Shown here piece by piece: positions 53,543 to 61,374 of a stretch of 64,000 nt of DNA. The notes under the pieces are model-generated. The model saw only the letters and a program-made list of their open reading frames with translations, did no database searches and was not told the origin of the DNA. The number at the start of each line of letters is the position of its first letter. Position 1 is the stretch's first letter. Source of the stretch: Candidatus Methanoperedens sp. (lineage in GTDB: Archaea; Halobacteriota; Methanosarcinia; Methanosarcinales; Methanoperedenaceae); the NCBI GenBank assembly GCA_027460525.1, contig JAPZAS010000006.1:44865-108864 (forward strand). Reading direction: 5' to 3'. Made by a program: the position numbers and the translations under genes.

Positions 53543-56500
53543 ATGGGATCGGATAATATTCAGAGAGGGTGTGCCCTCAGAATTGTAGTTGTAACAACGG
53601 CGCTGATAATCTCATTGTTTGCAGGTGGTATAGCCTCAGCAGCTACGCCCGATCTTACTGTTACTTCGATGAGCTTTACTCCTTCCTCAGCCACCACAGG
53701 GCAAAGCATCTCGGTTACTTTCACAATCAAGAACCAGGGAGGTTCTTCATCGGGTGCTTTCTATAACCGGATTTCATTGGGGACTTCAGCGTATGGTACC
53801 ACATACTCCCTTGGTAATTTTTATATGAGTTCATTAGCTGCCGGAGCTTCCAATACAGTTACCGTCACGACAAACGCAATTCCGGCTTCGGTTCCTGCTG
53901 GAAGCTATTATGTAACAGTGTTTACAGATAGCAATCAGGGGATAACCGAGTCTAATGAAAACAACAACATTGGAAGCAGCGATCCGAATAAAATTACAGT
54001 GTCACAATCTACACCTGACCTTACTGTTACTTCAGTGAGCATTGGTACTTCTTCTGCCACTACAGGACAGACTTTCTCAGTGACTTATACCATAAAGAAT
54101 ATAGGAGGAGCAGCATCGGGTTCTTTCTCAAACCGGATTTCACTTGGGACTTCAGTGTATGGCACAACTTATTCTCTGGGCGATTTTTCGATGGGTTCAT
54201 TAGCTGCCGGAGCTTCCAATACAGTCACCGTCACGACAAACGCAATTCCGGCTTCGGTTCCTGCTGGAAGCTATTATGTAACAGTGTTTACAGATAGCAA
54301 TCAGGGGATAACCGAGTCTAATGAAAACAACAACATTGGAAGCAGCGATCCGAATAAAATTACAATCTTCACGCCTGTAGCAATTGAAAATAATTTGTCT
54401 AAATTGATATACGCTTTCTGGCCTTACTGGACAGATCCATCTTCCTACCAGCCGGACTGGAAAGGGCTTACTCATGTGGCGTATCATTCATGGAATGCAA
54501 AGAGTGATGGTACGCTTGTTGCGCCAATAGACATAAACAGGTATAATGCTGTTAAAAATGTCGCACGCCAGAATGGGGTAAAAGTGATCATATCCGTCAC
54601 AAGCTTCGATGCCGTCACGATGGACAGCATATTTGCTTACCATAGAGAGAATCTTGCAAATAATATCCTGTATGCCATGCAGACGTACGGAGCAGATGGA
54701 GTAAATATAGATTTCGAGTTTCCTAATCCTACAAACACCTATACTCATACTTCAAATTCTGCTTTATTTGAGGAGTTCATGCAAATCCTCTATACCAAAC
54801 TCAAATCGGCAAATCTGGATTCTCATATATCCATTGACGTATCTGGCGGGGTAGAAGGAGTTTATCGTAATGGTAATCTTGCGCAATATGTTGATGCTAT
54901 TTTCCTAATGGGATATGATTATCACTGGTCTAAGGACACTACAACAGGGGCAGTATCTCCTTATAATGCTTATAATGATCCATATCAATTGGATGTAGAT
55001 TACTCTGTGAATCTATTAAAAAAGTATTATCCATCGAGTAAAATAATATTGGGATTACCTCTTTATGGTTATGATTGGCCTTCTTCATCTAGTGAACAAG
55101 GAGCAAGCACAATTGGAAATGGCGCTACCGTCCAAATGAAAAACGCCATTGCGAATGCGCAGACATATGGTAGACTCTGGGATTCTAATTCAAACACACC
55201 ATGGTACAGATACAAGTTAGGTGACACATGGCATCAAACCTGGTACGATGACGATGAATCCCTCGGTTTAAAACTCGATTATGTAAACTCCGAAAATATT
55301 GGAGGTGCAGGCTTCTGGGCTCTGGGGTATGAAGGTAATAATGCGAACATCTGGAATGTAGTAAAATCAGCTTTCTCAGCAGGGCCAACCCCAACTCCAA
55401 CACCGACTTCAACACCCACAGCCAACGTCAGCATCTCAGGTTTCTCTTTCCAGCCGCAAACCATAAATGTAGCCCCAGGAACTTCAGTTACCTGGACTAA
55501 TCTGGACTCGACACTGCATACAGTCACCAGCGATACCGGACTATTCGATTCAGGCTCTCTTTCTAATGGCCAGACCTTTTCCCGAACATTCAACGTTGCT
55601 GGAAATTATGATTATCACTGTAACTTTCATTCTTTCATGACAGGAAGAGTAGCCGTTTCCTCTGCGGCTGTCACACCAACCCCCACTCCAAGTCCTACAC
55701 CCACTCCCACCCCAACTCCAACAATCTCAGTTATCCTCATAACACCATCTTCCGGACCTGTTGGGGCTGCAGTTTCGATAGGCGGCAGTGGTTTTGTTTC
55801 TGGTGCTACAGTGAAATTTGGTAATGTAACAGCAACATCGAGCGTTGTCACATCTACCATCATCAGTGCGATAGTGCCAACGCTGTCGGCAGGAACATAC
55901 GACGTAAAAGTCACCAATCCTGATGGGAGCTTTGGTGTACTTCCAAATGCCTTTACAGTTACAGGTGCACCCGCACTTGTTGCCTCAATCGCACCCAGCA
56001 GTCGTGTAGCGCAGGTTGGAAGCAGTGTGACATTGCTTGTATCTGTAGTTAACTACGGTTCCAACTATGCACAGGATGTCCAGATCACACAGCACACAAG
56101 TCTGCCAGTGAATATTAACTTCAAAACATGGGATGGTCTTACGAACTTCGGCCAGGTCAATGCTAAAGCCACAATCAAACCCGGCAATGGCGTGGCATTC
56201 TTTGTGCTTGATATAACTCCGACATCCTCATTCCCAGCCAGCAGCGTGACCTTTGATATAAAGACCACAAACGGTACAATAGTATCTGCCCCAATCACAC
56301 AGGTAAATACTTTCACGCTCGCTGCGAGCAATACACCCTCTGCGGATATCGTTATGATGTCCACCACAACAGATGTCTCAGCCAGTATAAATGTCCCAGG
56401 AGCGTTTGCAATCGCAACCTCCAACGTTGGAAATGCAGCGGGTGCAAATGTTTCTCTTGTGGTTGATGCAGGTACCATGCCGATTGCAGTGCAGGGAAAA

Positions 56501-56701
56501 CAGACCAACCCGACAACCGGCGCGATCATCGGTAATGCACAAAATATAACGATAGGTATCGGAGGGCAGCCTACGTTTGCGGTATTCTACACTCCGACCG
56601 GAGCTATTGCCAATGACCCCGGAAATAACAGGATAAAGATCAAACTTGTGGACAGCAGCGGAAATATACTCGGTTCGCAGTCTGTAGCGATACACACGTA
56701 A
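53543..56701 (+). CDS. Exported CARDB-GH18-cupredoxin-IPT fusion with C-terminal surface module
   Basis: A 1052-residue protein; start ATG at 53543 with GGTGG upstream (an in-frame ATG at 53531 has a poorer site). Signal CALRIVVVTTALIISLFAGG. Two nearly identical CARDB domains (~36-276) are followed by a GH18 chitinase-type barrel (~285-610; catalytic segment DGVNIDFEFP, with the final Glu kept but the second Asp changed to Asn). A cupredoxin follows (~626-718; TPHTVTSDTGLF-like LHTVTSD, YHCNFHSFMTG, giving His, Cys, His, Met ligands for type 1 copper), then an IPT domain and the C-terminal module ending AIHT. It may bind or cleave a polysaccharide, while the copper domain could pass electrons. 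Confidence 0.9.
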   Translation: MGSDNIQRGCALRIVVVTTALIISLFAGGIASAATPDLTVTSMSFTPSSATTGQSISVTFTIKNQGGSSSGAFYNRISLGTSAYGTTYSLGNFYMSSLAAGASNTVTVTTNAIPASVPAGSYYVTVFTDSNQGITESNENNNIGSSDPNKITVSQSTPDLTVTSVSIGTSSATTGQTFSVTYTIKNIGGAASGSFSNRISLGTSVYGTTYSLGDFSMGSLAAGASNTVTVTTNAIPASVPAGSYYVTVFTDSNQGITESNENNNIGSSDPNKITIFTPVAIENNLSKLIYAFWPYWTDPSSYQPDWKGLTHVAYHSWNAKSDGTLVAPIDINRYNAVKNVARQNGVKVIISVTSFDAVTMDSIFAYHRENLANNILYAMQTYGADGVNIDFEFPNPTNTYTHTSNSALFEEFMQILYTKLKSANLDSHISIDVSGGVEGVYRNGNLAQYVDAIFLMGYDYHWSKDTTTGAVSPYNAYNDPYQLDVDYSVNLLKKYYPSSKIILGLPLYGYDWPSSSSEQGASTIGNGATVQMKNAIANAQTYGRLWDSNSNTPWYRYKLGDTWHQTWYDDDESLGLKLDYVNSENIGGAGFWALGYEGNNANIWNVVKSAFSAGPTPTPTPTSTPTANVSISGFSFQPQTINVAPGTSVTWTNLDSTLHTVTSDTGLFDSGSLSNGQTFSRTFNVAGNYDYHCNFHSFMTGRVAVSSAAVTPTPTPSPTPTPTPTPTISVILITPSSGPVGAAVSIGGSGFVSGATVKFGNVTATSSVVTSTIISAIVPTLSAGTYDVKVTNPDGSFGVLPNAFTVTGAPALVASIAPSSRVAQVGSSVTLLVSVVNYGSNYAQDVQITQHTSLPVNINFKTWDGLTNFGQVNAKATIKPGNGVAFFVLDITPTSSFPASSVTFDIKTTNGTIVSAPITQVNTFTLAASNTPSADIVMMSTTTDVSASINVPGAFAIATSNVGNAAGANVSLVVDAGTMPIAVQGKQTNPTTGAIIGNAQNITIGIGGQPTFAVFYTPTGAIANDPGNNRIKIKLVDSSGNILGSQSVAIHT
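53831..53998 (+). repeat. CARDB-domain repeat, copy 1
   Basis: 168 bases identical to 54197-54364 except for one C/T difference that I noticed, in direct orientation with a period of 366 bases (122 codons). It encodes part of the first CARDB domain. The near identity indicates a recent internal duplication or gene conversion. Confidence 0.85.
54197..54364 (+). repeat. CARDB-domain repeat, copy 2
   Basis: The second copy of the 168-base repeat; the flanking parts of the two CARDB domains have already diverged (for example SMSFTPSS versus SVSIGTSS). Confidence 0.85.
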
Positions 56702-56707
56702 ATATAA

Positions 56708-56742
56708 GGAATGTTCCTACATTCCCTTTCTGCCTTTTTTTC
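56708..56742 (+). terminator. Terminator after the GH18 gene
   Basis: GGAATG (56708-56713) pairs with CATTCC (56720-56725) with a six-base loop; T-rich sequence CTTTCTGCCTTTTTTTC follows. It is a near-copy of the terminator at 47046. Confidence 0.65.
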
Positions 56743-56868
56743 AAACCATCTTTATGGTTCTTTGGCTCATTATGATATGAGAAATATCGGGAAATAGAGA
56801 GAAATTGCAGAGATAAAGACAACGCTTGCCAGGATGCAGGAAGCAGGATAGCGCAGCCACAATTATAT

Positions 56869-56917
56869 AATTAATTTTAATTGATGATTTCGTAAGATTC
56901 TTATACTTTCGAGGTTT
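56869..56917 (+). repeat. Intergenic repeat, copy 2 (upstream of the MFS pseudogene)
   Basis: A second copy of the repeat at 53414-53462. It lies directly before the MFS pseudogene, so it may be the promoter of a surface-protein gene that was lost and replaced by transporter debris. Confidence 0.5.
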
Positions 56918-56924
56918 AAGCACT

Positions 56925-57978
56925 CTGGCGGTCTTGCGCCAACAAATGGTTTTCTTGTGGGTTTCAGAGCCATACAGGCAATAGGCGGAATGCTGGGCAT
57001 CGTGCTTGGCGGTATGCTGATCACATTCATAGGCTGACGTTTCATATTTTTCATAAATGTGCCAATAGGTATTGTAGCTTTTTGCTTGGAATGAAATACC
57101 TGGAGGATAACCCGAAAGTCAATGCGAAGTTAGACCTAACAGGTATGCTGCTTCAGGGCTCAGCGCTCTCTTTCTTATGTTACGGGGCAGTAGATTTTGC
57201 TTCTGCAGGATTAAGCAGTTTCAATATCCTGCTTATGTTTGCGGGCACAGTTGCAGTTGTAGCCTTTTTATACTGGGAAGCAATAATTGTGTTCCCCGCG
57301 GTTGACCTACACACCTTCAAGAACAAGGTGCACACTGCTTCCATTTTTGCATCCTTCTTTCAAAGCCTTGGGTTTTTGTCGGTAACATTCTTAATTATCA
57401 TGTATATTCAAAGTATCAAGGGTTTGGATCCGTTTACAGCATCATTGAAGTTAACACCCGGTTATATTATCAGCAGCTTTCTCTTGCCATACATGGGCAG
57501 GCTTTCAGACAGGTTCGGTGCCAGAGAAATCCCAACAGTGGGTATAGTGCTCATGTGTTTTGCGATACTGATGTATATGACCCTGACAATCTCAAGTAAT
57601 TACTATACCATAATTTTAGCCTCAATAATCACTGGAATCGGAGGTGCTATGTTCTGGCCGGCAAACAGCAGCGCAGTGATATCAAATGCACAGCATCAAC
57701 ATTAAGGGAGCATCTCGGGTTTGCTCCGGCTTATGACCAACACAGGAACACTCGGCAGCTTCGTTATTACAATAACAGCAGCCACCGTAGCAATACCGCG
57801 GAGCACAGCCTTCTCAGTTTTCATAGGAACATCAAAGCTTATCGGTGGTGTATCAATTGCATTCCTTTCAGGGATTCATGCAGCGCTGTTGACGTGTCTC
57901 GTAATCCTTATAATTGCAGGAATTTTGTCTTTAGCAAGAGGGAAGGAAGAAAGACAATCAAAAAGGGATTACCCATAA
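56925..57978 (+). pseudogene. Decayed DHA2-type MFS drug transporter
   Basis: The remnant is recognised by the DHA2-family segments FRAIQAIGG, VLGGMLITFIG, then RFIFFINVPIGIVAF, followed by KYLEDNPKVNAKLDLTGMLLQ and further transmembrane segments (FSVFIGTSKLIGGVSIAFLS) to the basic C-terminus at 57978. A TGA replaces the Trp expected in GW-RFIFF (near 57037). Reading from FCLE to MKYLED needs a frameshift near 57090, and a TAA at 57703 interrupts the frame after NAQHQH before GSISGLLRLM continues in the same frame. The N-terminal half is missing. Not functional. Confidence 0.85.
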
Positions 57979-58000
57979 GATTTCAAAGCTTGCTGTCTTT

Positions 58001-58113
58001 TTAGCCGATTAATAGAGCGTAGAAGTTCAGTATTCCCCTGCGCTTGGCAACATTTGCGGCGGTTTCTCCTTGCCTGCTGCTATGACATCATCTATTCTCA
58101 TAGATTTCTCCAT
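58001..58113 (-). pseudogene. Short gene remnant, possible
   Basis: The 318-base gap between the MFS pseudogene and the next gene shows a minus-strand fragment that starts MEKSMRIDDVIAAG and, after a one- or two-base shift, continues GETAANVAKRRGILNFYALLIG to a stop at 58001. The sequence is plausible protein in both pieces but unrecognised. It is called only as debris. The rest of the gap (58114-58296) shows nothing else that I can support. Confidence 0.3.
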
Positions 58114-58296
58114 TTTAGGCGGGATAAAATTCCCCAGGTGACAATCTGGAAAAAAATTCCAGAATTAAAGGCTATTCTTAAAACGGAGGAATGGTTAATG
58201 ATAAGATATGAGAAGGCTTCCGGCAGAGCTTGCGCTCACTCTAATGGATTTTGAATCAACAGGCTTTAAAGAGTAAGAATACTCCTATCTAAGTTT

Positions 58297-58848
58297 TTAG
58301 AAATCAAGTGGCTTAACAAGATATTCCCTCAGTTTAATGTCAAAAAATCTATTTGAAGAATTCGCTTTAATGATAACAGCAGTATCTGCTCCCCTGTCTG
58401 TTCCAGCCACTGCAATAACATCTGAGAATGGAATAAGTCCTGCATCCGCACTCATAGCTACGATCTCAACAACCACTTTTGTCCCCTGACCAAAGATTCT
58501 CAGGGTATCAGCTACTGTCTGTTCATAAGATTGAGAGCCTCTTTCCTTAAGTGCAGTACCAAGACCTCTTAAAACCATAGTCCCGGTGTGAACCTTTCCA
58601 CCCATATTCTCGATTTTCTTTTTTATTTCCGGGTCAAACGTTTGGAGATCCGGCTCTCTAATTCCTGTATTATGCGTAACCACTACAAGATTTATTCCTG
58701 TGCCTTTCAACATCTCAGCAGCAGCAAGTGCTGTATCTCCAAATGTTGATGCCACAACTATCTGATTTATTCCACGCTTTAATGCCTCTTCTTTAGCAAT
58801 TTGCAAAGTTTTTTGGGTATTCTCTTTTCCTGCTTTTTCAAAATACAT
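58297..58848 (-). CDS. Pyruvate kinase alpha/beta-domain (C-terminal) protein
   Basis: A 183-residue protein corresponding to the stand-alone pyruvate kinase C-terminal domain. The start at 58848 (MYFEKAGKENTQKTL) follows GGTGA; the longer frame adds MKLRSWLQFEKVNK. Features: INQIVVASTFGDTALAAAEML, LVVVTHNTGIREPD, GMVLRGLGTALKERG-like region (here TMVLRGLG), and IPFSDVIAVAGTDRGADTAVII. In pyruvate kinase this domain binds regulators; lone archaeal versions are of unknown function. It is followed on the same strand by the HEAT-repeat gene upstream of it, 46 bases apart. Confidence 0.85.
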   Translation of the reverse strand: MYFEKAGKENTQKTLQIAKEEALKRGINQIVVASTFGDTALAAAEMLKGTGINLVVVTHNTGIREPDLQTFDPEIKKKIENMGGKVHTGTMVLRGLGTALKERGSQSYEQTVADTLRIFGQGTKVVVEIVAMSADAGLIPFSDVIAVAGTDRGADTAVIIKANSSNRFFDIKLREYLVKPLDF

Positions 58849-58893
58849 CTTGTTCACCTTTTCAAATTGTAACCATGACCTTAATTTCAATGT

Positions 58894-60999
58894 CTACGAT
58901 ATAATTTCTGCCACCAGTTCATCTTTCTTATTTCGAATAAGATAATCTTTTATTTTTTTTGCCAGTCTTAATGGAAGGGTTGCCAATTTAATTAAACTTT
59001 TTTCATTGATTTTTTCTAAATCCTCTTTTAATCCTGAATAAGAGATTTCTTGCAAAGGAATAGTGATGACATGCTGCAAACCTGTTCCATGGAATTCAGC
59101 CCCAACAGTTATAGTAAGTTCTTCACTGATTCCCGGCTTTAAGGAGACAATCATTTCATTAAGTTTTTTATCAAAATTTTCAATAATTTTCACAATACTT
59201 CTTTGAGATGAGAATTTACTTAAAATTATATTAATTAAATTAATTTTCTCTTCAACAATCGGTTCATCTTTTGCTATCTTTAATAAATCACATGCCTCCC
59301 CCTTCTCTTCTTCAGGCATCTTGGTGCAGATAGATGACAATAAAATCTGCATAGTATCTATTGCTTTATAAAGTGCTATAGGATTGTCAACTTTTAAAAG
59401 ATTCTGCCCTTCTTTATTCACTTTGTTCCCCAAATCTTCAAATGGGGTACCCTGTGTCTCTTTACACAGTGCCTCTGCCTTCTCCTGTATCTCCGCTATT
59501 ATCCCCTTAATAATCGGCAGTCCCTTCCTGATCAACCTCGATGCACCCGGCGCTTTCTCCTCCGTTGTATCAAGCAGTTCGCAGGCGCGGTCGCAGTACC
59601 GCCTGTATGCGTTGAGGTCGGATTTCATGTCGTTAAAATCCCGCACCTTCTGCGCCTCTTTCAGCGCATTTCCCAGGTTCTCAACAGCTTCGAGAAGTTT
59701 TTCCCTGCCTTCTGAACTGCCGACTGCACTTCTTGCTTCATTAAGATATTCCTGGACTTTAGCCTCTGCATTGTCCTTCTCAAAAATAATTGCATGTAAC
59801 GATCTGTAAAATGGAAGACAAAATCTGGCAGGCTGTGAATATATTTCTTCGTTTGATGATTTCTCAAAAAATTCCAGAGCTTTTTCTAATTCTTTTCTGA
59901 ATTTCTCTATATCCTCTGCTTCTGTTGCCTTATAAATATATACTCTCCCCAGTGAATGGTTGGCATATGCTCGCACAATACTATATTTGTCATTTGTCAG
60001 GGAAAGCAGGTCCTTCGCTGCCTGATCTCTATCTGTGAGGTGAACAAAGGCGGAACCAAGGGCAAATGCTACACCGCTTCGCACATTCCAGTTCTCGTCC
60101 TTTGTCAGGGTTAACAGGTCTTTCGTTGCCTGGTCTTTATCAGTGACGTGAACAAAGGCGGAATCAAGGGCTTCTGCTGCTGTCTTTCGCACATCCCAGT
60201 TCTCGTCCTTTGTCAGGGCAAGCAGGTCATTCCATGCCTGATCTTTATCAGTGATGTTAGCAAAGGCGGAACCAAGGGCTTCTGCTGCATTCCTTCGTAC
60301 AAAGCTGTCGGTATCATTTGTCAAATTTATCAGGTTTTTGGTTGCCTGATCTTTATCTGTGAGGTGGGCAAAGGCGGAACCAAGGGCATATGCCACCCCA
60401 CTTCGCACATCCCAGTTCTCATCCTTTGTCAGGGTTAGCAGGTCTTTCGTTGCCTGATCTTTATCTGTGATGTTAGCAAAGGCGGAACCAAGGGCATATG
60501 CCACACCACTTCGCACATCCCAGTTCTCATCCTTTGTCAGGGTTAGCAGGTCTTTCGTTGCCTGATCTTTATCTGTGAGGTGGACAAAGGCAGAACCAAG
60601 GGCTTCTGCTGAAACACTTCGCACATCCCAATTCTCATCCTTTGTCAGGGCTAGCATGTCCATCCATGCCTGATCTTTATCAGTGATGTTAGCAAAGGCG
60701 GAACCTAGTGCTTCTGCTGCTGTCTTTCGCACAGAGCTTTCTTTATCTTTTGTAAGGATTAGCATGTCCTTCCATGCCTGATCTTTATCAGTGAGGCAAG
60801 CAAAGGCGGAACCAAGGGCTTCTGCTGCTGTCTTTCGCACAGAGCTTTCTTTATCTCTTGTAAGGGTTAGCAGGTCTTTCGTTGCTTGATATTTATCAGT
60901 GAGAGTTGAGAATTTCTTCTTGAGTTCATGCAGTGCTACTATGCGATCATACACATTCCCACTCTTCACCATCCTGTGAATTTCAGGTTCAGTAACCAA
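58894..60999 (-). CDS. HEAT-like repeat protein with nine 36-residue repeats
   Basis: A 701-residue protein. Residues 30-353 are nine repeats of 36 residues with the consensus F(A/V)xxTDKDQAxKDLLxLTKDENWDVRSGVAxALGSA, typical of HEAT or PBS-lyase-like repeats that form a curved protein-binding scaffold. The remaining half (~354-701) is helical and charged (EEIYSQPARFCLPFYRSLHAI, NLGNALKEAQKVRDFNDMKSD) and ends in a beta-containing segment with a basic C-terminus. It is probably a scaffold or regulatory adaptor. It has no signal peptide. At the DNA level the repeats are similar enough to allow unequal recombination, so repeat number may vary between strains. Confidence 0.88.
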   Translation of the reverse strand: MVTEPEIHRMVKSGNVYDRIVALHELKKKFSTLTDKYQATKDLLTLTRDKESSVRKTAAEALGSAFACLTDKDQAWKDMLILTKDKESSVRKTAAEALGSAFANITDKDQAWMDMLALTKDENWDVRSVSAEALGSAFVHLTDKDQATKDLLTLTKDENWDVRSGVAYALGSAFANITDKDQATKDLLTLTKDENWDVRSGVAYALGSAFAHLTDKDQATKNLINLTNDTDSFVRRNAAEALGSAFANITDKDQAWNDLLALTKDENWDVRKTAAEALDSAFVHVTDKDQATKDLLTLTKDENWNVRSGVAFALGSAFVHLTDRDQAAKDLLSLTNDKYSIVRAYANHSLGRVYIYKATEAEDIEKFRKELEKALEFFEKSSNEEIYSQPARFCLPFYRSLHAIIFEKDNAEAKVQEYLNEARSAVGSSEGREKLLEAVENLGNALKEAQKVRDFNDMKSDLNAYRRYCDRACELLDTTEEKAPGASRLIRKGLPIIKGIIAEIQEKAEALCKETQGTPFEDLGNKVNKEGQNLLKVDNPIALYKAIDTMQILLSSICTKMPEEEKGEACDLLKIAKDEPIVEEKINLINIILSKFSSQRSIVKIIENFDKKLNEMIVSLKPGISEELTITVGAEFHGTGLQHVITIPLQEISYSGLKEDLEKINEKSLIKLATLPLRLAKKIKDYLIRNKKDELVAEIIS
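59941..60912 (-). repeat. Tandem 108-base coding repeats (nine units)
   Basis: Nine tandem copies encode the HEAT-like repeats of the 701-residue protein. The words GGAACCAAGGGC and CCTGATCTTTATC recur with a 108-base period. Units 3 to 5 are the most alike, which points to recent local duplication. Confidence 0.85.
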
Positions 61000-61212
61000 A
61001 CTCCATCACCTATTAATCTGATAGAACCATCAAAATTCTTTCTAAATATTTAAGTTATATATTTTCTGATAATAAGAAACCCATGTACAACTATATAAAT
61101 GCATATGATTCTAATAGTGAGATGCTAATAATAATAAGTTATAAGAAACCAATTGATGAGGAGAAGAAAGATTGTACCAAGAAGGACTTTGGCTCAATAA
61201 TATTACGAAGAC

Positions 61213-61374
61213 ATGTCATTCGACGGCAATATGAAATTAACAACCATGCTCGATAGAGAAAATGATGATATTTTTCAAGAATTCTTTAATATTGTCAGTA
61301 AAGAACATCGCAACGAATTCGATTTTTATGTGAATTTGCCTAAATATGTTAGAAGAAGAGAGGTTATCTTATGA
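61213..61374 (+). CDS. 53-residue protein coupled to the radical SAM-SIR2-FCD gene
   Basis: An ORF beginning MSFDGNMKLTTMLDRENDD and ending YVRRREVIL, with its stop overlapping the next gene's start as ATGA (61371-61374). This tight coupling suggests a real partner. The protein is acidic then basic, with a possible helical region (DDIFQEFFNIVSKEHRNEFDF). No ribosome site is obvious before 61213, so a longer upstream start is possible. It is the only candidate I see for a direct partner of the fusion. Confidence 0.5.
   Translation: MSFDGNMKLTTMLDRENDDIFQEFFNIVSKEHRNEFDFYVNLPKYVRRREVIL

Noticed and set aside
59941..60912. Regular 108-base repeats considered as a CRISPR array
   Set aside because: They lie in one open reading frame with a clear 36-residue protein repeat; there are no constant short repeats with unique spacers and no cas genes.
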